Source: Pyrenopolyporus hunteri (Eukaryota; Ascomycota; Sordariomycetes; Xylariales; Hypoxylaceae). From it: a stretch of 64,000 bases of DNA. The translations under genes were made by a program, and so were the position numbers. The stretch spans positions 1,736,001-1,800,000 of the forward strand of contig CADCXC010000038.1 in NCBI GenBank assembly GCA_902806595.1, in the 5' to 3' direction. The notes beneath the pieces were generated by a model. It was given only the letters and a program-made list of their open reading frames with translations, made no database searches and had not been told where the DNA came from. Below, piece by piece: positions 24,181 to 35,993 of the stretch. Each line of letters starts with the position of its first letter. Within the stretch, counting starts at the first letter, position 1.

Positions 24181-27100
24181 CGGGTGACATCGGACTATTA
24201 GGATGACACTCTGAAAATGTCATGAGGGAAAAAATGGTCTACGTCCAGCCGAATCCATGCCTACGGGGAGTTTAGGACGAGTACTACAGCGATGGCGAGA
24301 AGTCGCACAGCAGCAACAGATCGGAATGATAGCCAGTCGTAGAATCTCGGGAAATATGTCTGGCAAGCCTGAGACGTGGTAGTTTCGTGTACGGTGCGAG
24401 GGAAATATCTTTAGATTAGACGTGAGGATTTATCTGGGCCCAATCTCCCCCAACAGTGTTGAGAGATCCAAGGGGACCCCGCAAGATCTTTTTGATCGTA
24501 TGATCTTTCCGGCTTCAGCACGGAGCAAGGAGATAATAATAACTCGTTCGGTATTATAGGCTTTATGAGATCGATCGATGCGTAATTACCTGTCAAATCC
24601 TCGAATCTCGTAACCGAAATCGAGATGTCCATGATTGGCGACGTGCTGGCCTTCCCGTTTTGAGTGAGACAGCAATTCGAGAACGAAGGGGCCTAGCCAG
24701 CCAAGGCAAGCCCCCTTGCGTGCCTAGGTGTATATCCCGGCTGCGGGACGTATATATAGGGGACTTAATACGCATAGTAGGTAGCATCGAAATCAGACAA
24801 ACAAATAAGGAAGAGTACTCTTATGTAGGCACAATGCATGGTATATACCTACCCTACTTTTTACGCGTGCCTGAGATAGACGGGAGGCGAGGCGAGGTGG
24901 CCGGTCGACTTTGGATTAAGCACCTACATATGTTCCCGTCCTGATTCATCGTTTCAAGAGATGTCGCCATGCCCACTACGGCTTCTATGATATTTGACGG
25001 ATGAGAGAACACCGAACGGAATGACTTGCATGCTCATCGTAACCCGGATAGCCTGTTCGCCGACCGTGGCAGATATAGTATGTTGCATACCTACCTACCC
25101 AGGTATGTTTCTCGATCTTATGGAATCATTACTTGAAAAAAAGGGAAGCGGAAAGACGAAAATAGGGGATCGATTTGGGCGACTGTTTATTCGTCTTCTC
25201 TTCCCCTGCTAAGGAAGTGGCCGACGGGATGCGATGGAACATGGCCACGTTCTCTGCATCATTTCATTTCAGCGTGCGCGACTCAGGTAACCCCTAAGGC
25301 AATAAAAGGAAATAAACCCGTTTCTCCAACGATCCGTTCTGCGCGCTCCTAGGCGACGATCTTCTTTTCTTCTAGAAAAGGTCCGGATCGTAATGAAGAA
25401 TATTGTAACTGGACCGATGGAGCTGTTGCGTCGCGTGGCTGAAAAAAAAAAAAACCATCGCGTGTCCCAAAACAGAGGGCTCATGTGGATCGTCCTATTT
25501 ACAGGTAGTTTTCAGACGATCTCCCTGAAACCGGTCAGTTTAGGTAGTTAGAAGCTTGCGAGCAAAGGGCGGTTACGCCACGAGCGAGAACCCCGAAAAG
25601 AAAAAACTAGGGATTGTATGCCGTGGTCATGTAAGGTACGAGAAAAAAAATAATAAAAATATATATTGGGTAGATCTAGACTCGGGCAGATGCAGGAGAA
25701 AAGTCTGCGATATAGAGCACTAGTGGGAACTAGGGACCGCCCGGTCGTTATAGCATCTTAACAAAGACGTAGTATCTCTCTCCATCCGGCCGAGAAGACA
25801 TTATTGTATGATACGTGTTAGCCGACCACTTGGTCGAGTGGCTGCTCTACTATGTATGTAGGTCAAACAGGTCGGCCGTGTTTGGGATGTGACTCTAAAG
25901 GACTCGAGAGTAGCGAATCTCCTACCTAGATAGTAACTATAGTCCACGCGGCCGCCGGGGAGGGTATCCGGTGCAGGTAGAAAGGACAAATTGACTCTGC
26001 CTCAGCTCTACGTATCGGAAATTGTGCGACGTCTAGACTTCTGGACCTTGCTTGTCTTGCGTGCTTCTCCTGCATAAACGTGTGTGTACACTACATCGGT
26101 AGACAATTTTCAAATAGCCTGTGACCCATGGCCCGAGAGGAGGTCTGGGTTCGATGCGCGAGCCAAGACACGAGAGAAGCAAGCAAGCAAACAAACAGGT
26201 TGTTGTTGGTTGACGACACCCTTTCCAAGTGATGTGCGCTGCATGGAATGTTTCTAGAAGGACGCTCCGCTTCGTTTTCCCAGGCTAGGTAGGATTAAAT
26301 GGAGCGCGGGTCCCAGACACGCCGAATAGGGGGTCGCAGAAAAGCGCCAGATATCAGACACAGGCACAGGCACAAAAAGCCCCTGGTACAATATCCGCGT
26401 ACCGCGTACGGATACCATAACTTGATAGATCGCAGTCGGGCCAACAGCGGTTGGAGCCTTTTTTGCACGTCGTATGCGGCACTACCCTCCCCCCTGTTTT
26501 CTGAAGATTCGAAGACCTGTACCTTGGGGGGCTCTCTTCTGTGCGGCGCACGGGTTTTTCTTTGCCATCGTCCCTTCTCGCGACGTTTTTGTCGCAGAGG
26601 GGATTTTTCGATTGGCGGGAGGACACCGTCCAAGGAGGGGAGGGATAGGCAACTATAGTACTAGAGCGAATTAAAAGAGTAATAAATAAATATCAAAATA
26701 AGGCTTGAGATACTATTCGATATGCTTGCACAGCAGGCCGAATTTGGTACTTTGCTAGAACAATCCTGGAATATTCGGGTCAGTAGTGCTTATGAGCCCT
26801 GCGAGGGTGGTGTCATTATGTGCTATCCGCGCCGTGGTTGGTATTCCCAACACACCTGCCAGACAATACATACATACTAACATGAGGCAAGTGAATACCT
26901 GACATATGAAAAAAGGAACCGAAATACTCGGAGAATGGGGTAGACGTGGAATGATATGTATATCGGTGGCTATTATACGCGGCGCTTTGGGGTTGCTTTC
27001 TCTAGGATCCGGGGACATTTGGGGCTGAGATGATAGCAACGATGACGATGTATGACGGAGACCGCTCGGCTGCTCATCAGAATGAAGTTTCTATGGTGGT

Positions 27101-27965
27101 AAACATGATATTATATAACAATATCAATACTCTCCCCACCCTACCCGGAGGGTTGGATAGGTACGTTGGATGCTCGAATATGGAATTGTTTAATGTTGTA
27201 TCACGACCCATACGCGGGTCTGTTCATGCTTAGATGGTGAATGGCCGACTGCGGGAATGGGTGCTCGTCGTCAAGGCCTCGGAGATGGGTGCTAGATGTA
27301 AATAGCATAGTGTATCGTAAATACGGACGCTCAAACACCGAATAATCAAGATTTCCCACAAGGTCGCAACATCGACACACATCGGGACTAAGGCCATGAT
27401 AATGGAACCCCATTATCGGCCGTGGCGTCATCCATATCCAGCATCGTAGTTGAATCAAGACTCAGCTCATGCGTATAAGTGACCGAGCTAGGTTAGGCCG
27501 GGACAGGACAGGACACGATAGTACCAATAGCCGAAGTTTCCGCCGTTTATTCTCTCCGACGTCCCTCTTGAATTCCCTCCGAGTCGCGGTGATAATATAG
27601 GGATGTATAGATGAAGCAATGGCGAATTGCGTTGGTACCGTATTTTTGATATCAGTTATTGTTGTATGTTTCAAGTTTAGTAGTCTGGCAGTCTAGAAGT
27701 GTCTGCTGTTGTTTTTTCTCTTATCTTTTTAATACCTCAATCAGTGTTGATTTTCCCAGAAGACGTTTCCCACACATATTTCCCATTCCCACTAGGTTAA
27801 GTATAATAGATGCAGCTACAACCCAGCAAGATCTAACCGAAATGGGGTTTTGCTCATTTACCATGATGGACATTCAAGTTTGCCTCCATATCTCCCGGGT
27901 ATCCCTACGTACGTTCCCATGTACCATAAAGTATGCCCGCGCAGGTACGTCCGTACCTCTCTGCC

Positions 27966-28154
27966 CTAGGTTAGGTAGGTACCTAGGTAGGTAGGTATAA
28001 TACATGCAGGGAAAAGCCCTCCCTTCCCATTGTAATTGATGCACTTACCTTACTTACCTACTTCCCGTAGGTCGTAGTCGTCTCTGTACCTGTATATACT
28101 CTTATATTTTGTGTTATGTTGGGAGTTTAGGTTAGGTTATGTTAGGTTAGGTAG
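27966..28154. repeat. TAGG-type microsatellite patches
   Basis: A palindromic-looking run aggtaggtacctaggtagg at 27973-27998, and a second run of gttaggttatgttaggttagg at about 28128-28152, separated by non-repetitive sequence. Confidence 0.65.
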
Positions 28155-28246
28155 TTTCATATGTGTGGTCAAATGATGAGATGCTAAACGTCCCACTCTC
28201 AGGACTTGTGTATGAGGTAGTTACCCTACATACTGCTCTTATCTGT

Positions 28247-28280
28247 TCTGTCTGTCTGTCTGCCTGTCTCTCTCTCTCGG
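28247..28280. repeat. TCTG/TC microsatellite
   Basis: Tandem tctg steps passing into a (tc)n run. Confidence 0.75.
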
Positions 28281-28566
28281 TACATGTATCTATTGTTTCT
28301 CTCTTTTCCTCCCCCATTTTCCTCCTATAGAATACAACTGTCTGAGACCGTGGTCTCATTGATTAATAAGATCGTATCAACACTATGACCCCCCTCCGCA
28401 GCCCTTTTCACACCCTTTGCGTTGCATCGCATAGTTGCTAGTTGCTATAAATGTCCACTACGTACGTTACGAAGCAGTCGCCGTCCTATATGCAACGTTA
28501 TGTACACATAGAGTAGAGTGCAGAATCTCGGTACATACAACCTCCTACGCCACCCTACGTATTGCA

Positions 28567-28625
28567 TGGTACCTAACCTGGTAGGTGTAGGCAGGTAGTT
28601 ATGTAGGTAGGTAGGCAGGTTGGTA
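28567..28625. repeat. TAGGTA/GCAGGT microsatellite
   Basis: Interrupted ggtaggtgtaggcaggtagttatgtaggtaggtaggcagg-type units. Confidence 0.6.
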
Positions 28626-29724
28626 CTGCAGACGGCTCATTAGCGTCCTAGGTACTCGTTAACAGGAAGGAAGAACCCTTTTTATCACGAAGTTGCTTGG
28701 GGCAGCACTAGTTCAGTGGCTCTCCTCAACTCACACTGACCTACGTACCAAGTCTTCCTAGCCCGGGTCCCCCCAAGCCATCCATCTTTGAGCGGACAGG
28801 GGGGTCGCAGCCAAGCTGCCCAAGGTACCCTTTTAGCGGTTACCGCAATCACTTGGTGCATGAATGAACCACAAGGAGCAACCCGCTGGGTCCCCACAGC
28901 TTTCTCCTAATGCCCCATCGACCATAACCATTACCAGCCCATTACCTGGGCTGGCGGCGGTGGCGGCCTCTCCATACGTACCGATCTACAGCGGGTTGCA
29001 TATTGGATTCTCTTACTCTTCTATTACTTTTATTATGTGTTTTTTTCTCTCTTCTTAATTCCACTATTCCACTAGGCCTAGGCATCCTCCAGTGTTCTCT
29101 GCAGATAAGGTGGTTCATATCCATACGATACATACATCCTATACGTACTTCGTCTACATAATAATAATAACAACCCAAGCCTCCCCTGCGTCACATTGCA
29201 CATACGACACATTAATATTTTCTCCCCCCTTTCATTCTTCTCCAGTTGGGGTTGCACTAGACATCAAAGTAGTCCAGCTGTGAAGTAGGTAATCTGATTC
29301 CTTCTGGGGCCTATTTAGCTCTGTTCCGTCTATATAGGGCTGGTCTCCTCGCTTGGACTGGATCCGCCCTCCCCCCCTAAACCCGCGAAATGAACCAATA
29401 TTATTAGCTTCGGCCAGCTGACACAACCTTCGACGGAGTTGGACGGATAGCCCCTTGCTCCACCTGGACAATACAGACAGGCATTCCCTTGGGTCCTTAG
29501 TACATACATAACCGTGGTGTCGGTGCTCTGTAGCTTGTTCGAGTTCAGCTCTCGAAATCTCCAAGACGGGAACCTTTCCCAACAATAATAGCCTTGTTCA
29601 CCAGTCCGTTCACGATCGCGACCCCTCCGACGTCTAGCCCCGCGCGCTTGTCTTGCGCTTTCAGCCCATCCTTACTTTTTCCCTCTGATCATCCACGGCC
29701 TGTAGAGTTGCAATAGCGCGCACA

Positions 29725-31000
29725 ATGGCCTCAGAAAAGCCGTCGGTACTCATCATCGGCGGGCTTGGATATATCGGTCGATTTCTAGCTCGATACATAC
29801 ACGAAAACGAACTTGCGTCCGAGGTCCGCTTGGTAGACAAGGTATTGCCACAGCTCGCATGGTTACCACCCGAGTTCGAAGCTGCGTGCTCCGCGGACAA
29901 ATTCATACAAGCGGACGCAAGTAAAGAGCGTAGGTCTAAACAACGTTTCTTCAGCTCGGTCTCCCATAAGTCGTACTAACCCTACACTCTCTTACTAGAA
30001 GCGTTGGCGCGAATATTTGACCGGCCCGACGGTAAGCAATGGGATTATGTGTTCAATTGCGGCGGTGAGACGAGATATTCCCAGGAGGATGAAGTATACA
30101 AAGTACGGTCTCTAGGCCTGTCGTTAGCGGTTGGTAGGGAGGCGGCGAAACGAGGAATCAAATGCTTTGTGGAGTTGAGCACGGGCATGGTATACAAGGC
30201 AAATTCGGCACCGAGCAAAGAAGGCGACAAGCTCAAGCCTTGGAGCAAGATTGCCGTATTCAAGCTTCAGGCAGAGGAGGAGCTAGCCAAGATCGAAGGG
30301 TGAGTTTTCGACATTCCTGAATTCCTGACGCCGTTACGAGTGGGTTGAATCTGACCGTAGACTTTCCCCGCACAGCCTAAACCTCGTTATCGTGCGTCTA
30401 CCCCATGTCTACGGCCCGTATGCATCTCAGTGGGTAGCGACGGCGTTGTGCATGGCGCGCGTCTACCAAGCCATGGGCGAGGACATGAAATTTCTATGGA
30501 CCAAAGATTTGCGCACGAACACGGCACACATCGACGATGTAACGCGAGCTCTGTGGGCGGTGGCCGCGTGGTACACCGCCGGCAAAGCCAATTGGGATGA
30601 GAAGAGCATGGGCCCGACTCCGATATTCAACGTCGTCGATAAAGGTATGACAAATCAGGGAACGATCGCCGATATCATTGGTGAGGTATTTGGGATCGAG
30701 ACAGGTTTCCAAGGCCAGCTTCTGAGCAACCTGGCCCGTCTCAACATGGATAGCGTCGTGGACGACGTAAACGACGATGTTCTTGGACCCTGGGCAGATC
30801 TTCTCGCCGATGCTGGAATAACGAGGCCGGGCCCGCTGACTCCCTTTATGGAAAAGGAGCTATTGAAGGATACGGATCTCAGCATGGACGGCAGCCGGCT
30901 TGAGGCTGTAGTCGGGTTCGAATACAAAAAGCCGGTCATCACGAAGGAATTGGTCGAGGAGGTGATCGAGAGCTACAAGAGGATGAAATGGTGGCCCTGA
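29725..31000 (+). CDS. Extended short-chain dehydrogenase/epimerase-like protein lacking the active-site Tyr
   Basis: Three exons (29725-29929, 29999-30299, 30376-31000), introns 69 and 76 nt, 376 aa. A Rossmann nucleotide-binding motif GGLGYIG is at residues 12-18, and an Asp after the second strand (LVDK) suggests NAD. ELSTGMVY (127-134) matches the beta-5 strand with its Ser/Thr. The normal YxxxK motif aligns with IxxxK: Ile153 and Lys157 before LQAEEE, so the catalytic tyrosine appears absent. VRLPHVYGPYASQ and TAHIDDVTRALW are typical extended-SDR segments. No signal peptide is seen, so it is probably cytosolic. It resembles fungal proteins loosely named NAD-dependent epimerase/dehydratase; the substrate is unknown. 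It may be a non-classical enzyme or only an NAD-binding scaffold. Confidence 0.85.
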
Positions 31001-32605
31001 CCAGAGCAAAAGAAAGACGCATTATTGATGACACTTGACAAAACATATATCATAAAATTCCCCAAGACACGCACTCTTCACTCGCCCTCAGAGGCGAAGA
31101 TTCGTTCAAAAGCAGCTAAACGGCGATGGCGATCCAAATTCCTTCCAAGCCTAGGAGGGAAAATGCTGGTTGCCAGTGATGACTCCATGATAACGGGTCG
31201 ACGACGGATTTGGATTGCAGGCGACGGTAGGCTATCGTCTCAAAAATATTCGGTGTACAGGAGCAGAAGAACGGCGACATTGTATGAGTAGGATATCCCA
31301 TTTTATTCCCTTTCATTATCCACGTCCATGTATAAAATCCTAGGTGTATGGGTTCGCCGTACTTAGACCCGGAACCTAATTCATTCTAATAAGAATCCGT
31401 TGGAGTTTGATTCCGGGCGTGGTCTTGAGTCTTGAGTCTAAAGGACTAGTATACGTGAGCAGGTAACGTTTGAAGCTGTGTAAGCCCGCATGTTTGGATA
31501 GGTAGACAACTACAACAGCCTCAACCACATCGCAACAGAGCACAAAGAATGACACTGTAAGAAGCAGCAGTACAGTGCTTAGGTATGGATAGAGCCCCCA
31601 TCCCAATCGACTCATAGCTTTTTTTTTCTTTATTTGGTTGGTTGGTTGCTTTTTACTATAGTTCGAGATTCCAATGCTATGCTGAAACCCAACACCGATA
31701 AACATTTAGTACGTAGTTACAATATACGACTTACAAAGGGAGAAGGGCTCTACGATTACCAACATGGTTCAATTCCAAATAACGGCCGGGGGTCCGTGGG
31801 TAACAAAATACACATATGTGCCTCATACATCAACGTCGCAAAGAAAATATGAGATACATGTGTGAGCATCCGTACCTACCAGGTATGCAGGTATGCAGGT
31901 ATGTAAGGTATGTAACGCGTCAGCTGATCGGCCGGCGAGCGCATGGATCGGGATAAGGTGAGAGTAGGATGATATCTGAGACCCAGAAATTTGTCGGGGT
32001 TGTAATTTCACGAGATGACGATAGGAGGTATCTAGATGAGGTTTGGCGCATCAAGGACCAGAACCCAGTCGCCCGAGACGCCGTTGTCGATAGCGGTCAA
32101 TGTTCTTTTGCGTTATCCACTAAACCAATTGCCTGATCACTATCTACGACCTACATAGGTACCTACCTACCTAGGTACATAGGTAGTATGTATACGTAGT
32201 ACCTACGATGTATAATACATACCGGTATCTACTATCCCGACTACGTACTAGCCATACCCCGCATATAACCCTCTCCCTCTCCCTTTGCATCTAAATTGGG
32301 AAGTCAACGTAGCAGTGCCTAGGCACCTGAGAGGTACCTACCAGCCTCACCATGCGTCATGCCTCGGAACATCCCACAGTCCTGTTTACTGTCGGGAAGC
32401 ATCTGATAACCTCCGCTAACAATAACAATAAGAATAAACCACCGACTTTATATATACAGCTTTAGTACTTGCTACAATAGAGCTACCCACCGCCTAGATA
32501 TACAACAACATATATACAGCGTAGGTATACCAACCACATGCCTTGCGTGCCTGACATACCTATAAGCTTATAAGCTAGGCAGCCTCGAATCCTCTTCCGA
32601 AAGAC
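31001..32605. other. Spacer between SDR and lipocalin-like genes
   Basis: About 1.6 kb with a pyrimidine/purine-rich stretch near 31620, GTATGCAG repeats at about 31880-31905 and a TAGGTA cluster at 32151-32220. No gene is seen. A tRNA-like patch at 32040-32140 is discussed under rejected items. Confidence 0.45.
32151..32220. repeat. TACCTA/TAGGTA microsatellite
   Basis: Dense tacctacctacctaggta-type units with inverted-repeat character. Confidence 0.65.
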
Positions 32606-33453
32606 ATGGCAGCCCCGGCGTCCAAGACAATTGGAGACCTGAACGGGAAGTGGGTTCTGGTAAGCGAGCTACCCGGTCATCTCGAGCCTCCTTCCAACAG
32701 CAACAACATCCTACCTATCTAGCCTACCTAAATATACTCTCAACGACCCCCCCCCCCCAGTTTCCACGCCCCTTCCGATAAGCCATCCACATCCAGACAC
32801 AAAACAAGGCAGACAGAGAGCAAATACACAGGCTAACCCCGCGGGTCTCCCTCCCCCCGGTCCAGAATAAAACCCTCTCCGACCCCGTCGACCCGGCCCT
32901 CGCGCTCCAGGGCGTCAGCTGGCTCGTGCGCAAGGCCGTGGGCGCCGCGACCGTGACGCTGCACGTGAGGCAGTACCAGGGCGCGCCGGCGCCGCCGAGC
33001 GAGCGGCCGGACGAGCCGGTGACGCGGGTCGACATCGAGCAGGTGGCGACGGCGGGGCTCCGGGGCACCGCCGAGCACCGGTGCCTGGACTACGTCTTCC
33101 GCGAGCACAGCGACTGGCTGTTCGGCCGCGTGCGCGGCCGCAGCCGCTGGATCGGCGCCGCCGAGCTCGCGGCCTTCGTCGCCGACGGCGGCGAGGCCCG
33201 CGCCGCGCGCATCGTCGAGGACGACTTCGTCGCGAGGGACTGGCTCGAGGGCGACGAGGAAAAAGGGGGTCCGCAGGGCGAGACGCATATCCTGAACCAC
33301 GTCGAGAGCTTGGATGCCGCGGGCTGGACGGCGCTCCAGGTCTGGGGGTTCCAGGATGTCGGGGGCGAGAGGAGGTATGTGAGGAATGTGGTGGTGGCCA
33401 AGGGCGATACGTTTGTCAATTTCAAGATGGTGTACGATTACGTCCCCGAGTGA
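32606..33453 (+). CDS. Conserved fungal protein, possibly lipocalin/fatty-acid-binding-like
   Basis: Two exons (32606-32659, 32866-33453) with a 206-nt intron (GTAAGC donor, GCTAAC branch site, CCAG acceptor); 213 aa. The joined N-terminus DLNGKWVLNKTLSD followed by LALQGVSWLVRKA resembles the opening of small intracellular lipid-binding beta-barrels. The remainder is rich in predicted beta strands ending VVVAKGDTFVNFKMVYDYVPE. There is no signal peptide or membrane segment, so it is probably cytosolic. I recognise it only as a type of conserved ascomycete protein; a lipocalin-like fold is inferred from the pattern, and no ligand can be named. Exon 2 opens extremely GC-rich (12 A/T in the 60 bases 32941-33000) and relaxes toward its 3' end. 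It is convergent with the CBS-domain gene. Confidence 0.7.
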
Positions 33454-33999
33454 GGATGGTAGATATGAGGCAGGGGGGGTTGGTGCGATTTCACGATAAC
33501 TTGTCGAAAGCAAGACGCCGTCTATTCCTTCGCGATATAGATATAGTGCGGGTTGCTCGAGCGGGGCGTCGTCTAGAACGGCGAAACATAGCGAGGATAT
33601 AGCAGGTAGATACTGATATGCCTACATTACGACACGGTCCTTTCTATACCAATAAACCGCAATCTAAGACCGTTAGGTACATCCCGCAGCCGAGTTCCGT
33701 GCCCGATCTTGCCTTTATTTCCTGTTGAATGAAGTCCACGTAGCCCCAGCCCAATTAGCCCGAGGTGTTGAATCCCTCGAGTCAAAAATGCTTCCGTAGC
33801 AGCCTCGAGCCCGGTGTAGCGGAGAGAGTACCTTCTTCCTATAGCGCCGTTTCCTTTGAGTCCTTAATCTTAACCCATTGCTTATCATGCCCTCGTGATG
33901 CCGAACGATGTCTAAGTAATCTTGATAACTCCCAGGGCATCACACATACACACACGCTACCCCATCTGATCGTCATTAGGTACCTTACGATAGACCCTA
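33454..33999. other. Convergent intergenic region
   Basis: About 545 bp between the lipocalin-like and CBS-domain stop codons. No gene is seen. Confidence 0.5.
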
Positions 34000-34663
34000 T
34001 CACGCCGGCCGCCTCTTGACAAACTCTTCCAAGTCGCTCCTCGTCGCGACGCCAAGGACGAACCTCCTATCCTCGTCGGTGACGACGGCGAAGTCCTGCT
34101 TCTGGCCGGTGGACGCGCCCTCGAAGAACGCCTCGAGCTCCTCGAGCGGGGTGGCCATGGTGATGACGCGGTACTTCTTGCCCCTGCGCTCGAAGCGCGC
34201 CATGGCCTTGGACAGCGGGTCCTCGGGCCGCACCCGGCCCGCGTCCAGCTGCGCCTGCAGCGCCGGTATCGCGATGTAGCCCAGCAGCGCCCGCGTCTCC
34301 GAGTCCACGATGGTCAGGTGCGTGTAGTCGCGCTCGAAGGCCAAGATCAGCGCTAGCGAGATCGGGTCCGACGGGTTGAGCGAGAGGGCGGCTGGGGGCT
34401 CGAGGTCTTGGACTGTTGCCTGTTTGTTTTTTTTTTACTCTGGTTAGCTCTAATAAGGTTGCTTATATGGTGCTGGGGATGTATATAGGCGTTGCCGCTA
34501 CACTCGGCATACGGGCCGTCTCTCATAGACGTGTAGACACGTAGACATAAGGGGAAGGGGGATACCTTACTCCTCTATATCGTGAAGACCATTTCGAGAC
34601 GAACGGTTGGCTCCCGAGAGGAGACGGCCCCACGTGCGCTGAAGTCTTTATTGCCTGTGCCAT
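34000..34663 (-). CDS. Two-CBS-domain protein
   Basis: Two exons (34571-34663, 34000-34419) with a 151-nt intron, 170 aa. The 31-residue first exon ends SSRYRG and joins ATVQDLEPPAALSLNPSDPIS, which reproduces the typical start of small fungal CBS-pair proteins. CBS1 runs about residues 36-90 (ERDYTHLTIVDSETRALLGYI) and CBS2 about 100-168 (YRVITMATPLEELEAFF, DFAVVTDEDRRFVLGVATRSDLEEFV). CBS pairs bind adenine nucleotides and act as energy sensors; the partner is unknown. No catalytic domain is fused to it. It is probably cytosolic. The second exon is GC-rich (14 A/T in the 60 bases 34201-34260). The start codon is the first in-frame Met of the exon. Confidence 0.82.
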
Positions 34664-35993
34664 TGAACGCCCGTATATCACAGACCAAGCTGCTGCAGGA
34701 GATAGGTTGAAATGGGCTGTCGTCGACGAAGAGCTTACTAAGGCGGTCTACTCTTCTTGGGTCAAAAGATTTGCCAATTTTCGCCAGGAACACCTCGCTT
34801 GTATGTACCCAGGTAGCTTCGCAGTGCTGAAGAACGTATCGAGGTCGTTGTAAAGGTTAGGCGGTTCAATGGACGGTAAAGAGACTTAGTTTGCTCAAGT
34901 CGTGGTGGAGTCTGGAATGACGAAAGATCTGAGCTAAGGAACGAATCTTCATAGGTACCTACGTACTTCTCTAGGTGGGGGGTCAATGACTCTCCACAAG
35001 CTTTAAGACGCTACGAGTGGAGGGAGCTAACTGCCACTTTCCATGCGCATCTTCCGCCATCAGAATTACAATCTAAACAATTCCATAGGCATTGCGTCGA
35101 CGCGATATTTACCCCGGAAGTATCTTTGCAATGTAATAAGGCAATTCGTCTTATTTAGGATCGAGAGCATAAATATAGAGTAGAATTGGGATACCCGTAA
35201 CTGTATCTTCGAGTTATATAATTTACCAGCAGACGCTATTAGGCGTTACTTATAAGACTCGTCGTCGTAACTCATTACCTATAGAATGCCAGGTGAGAAG
35301 AGAACAAAGAAAAAAAAAGACAGAAAAAACTCTCACCAGCCAAAAATGTCCTTGGTCAACCTTCCATAAAGCCAATTACACGGCCCACTAAATCGGAAAC
35401 TCTCGTCGCTCATTGGAGGTCGTCGGCGACTCTCGCGACAAGGGAACAGCTACCTACCTACCTTAGTAACTAACCCTGCTGGCCGAACCCCTCCGACGTC
35501 ACTAACATGAGATGTCCTGCGAAGAAATCGATTCGTATTGGATGTAAGACTACCCAAGGTATGAGCCACGCTTATCTCCGGAACTTCCACCCCTTCTTCC
35601 CTTTTTCCCAGATAAAATCTTTGAGCCTCCAAGGAACGTCTCTTCGACACATATCCTTTTGTGCAGCAGGATCTGTCTTTATCTTCCCCGTCCTGTTTAA
35701 CCCTTCTGTCGCGGCAGCGCGGTCAATGCCAGAGTAGCAATATTTGCGACCGACCAACCTTCTAATTGATAGAATTGTAATTGTGTTTTAAACCTGCCGG
35801 TATGTGACCCGTTTCCTTCCCGACGACTCTAGCTTTTCGCGATAATTTGTTTGTTACCTGGGACTATGGCTGTCGGAATTTGCGGATATAGGTTGTAAAG
35901 CATTACCGTCCGGGCGATAAAAGCAATTGATATTGCCAATGATGAGCGAATGCTAACTCACTAGCCATAGACCGAATCCGGGGATCAGCCAAC
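34664..35993. other. Spacer upstream of CBS-domain and phosphate-carrier genes
   Basis: About 1.3 kb between divergent genes. No gene is supported. An ORF at 35507-35737 has no motif and looks fortuitous. Confidence 0.45.

Larger units (their letters stand above)
24181..29724. other. 5.5-kb gene-free spacer
   Basis: No gene is supported on either strand. It contains A-rich tracts (about 25440-25454 and 25642-25660), TAGGTA clusters and a TCTG/TC microsatellite. ORFs are short and lack motifs or codon bias. A decayed element cannot be excluded by eye. Confidence 0.5.

Noticed and set aside
26295..26674. Several 66-119-codon frames on both strands
   Set aside because: No motif, mutual overlap on opposite strands and no intron or promoter context that supports any of them.
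32040..32140. tRNA-like patch on the minus strand with A-box-like (TAGTGGATAACG) and B-box-like (GGTTCTGGTCC) motifs
   Set aside because: The acceptor arms do not pair, the D and T stems are weak and no anticodon stem of the right spacing forms. At best it is a degenerate tRNA relic; tRNAscan-SE would decide.
32833..33513. 226-codon antisense frame and the + frame at 33081-33602 over the lipocalin-like gene
   Set aside because: Shadow frames in a GC-rich exon where stop codons are rare; the gene model itself has coherent splicing and protein pattern.
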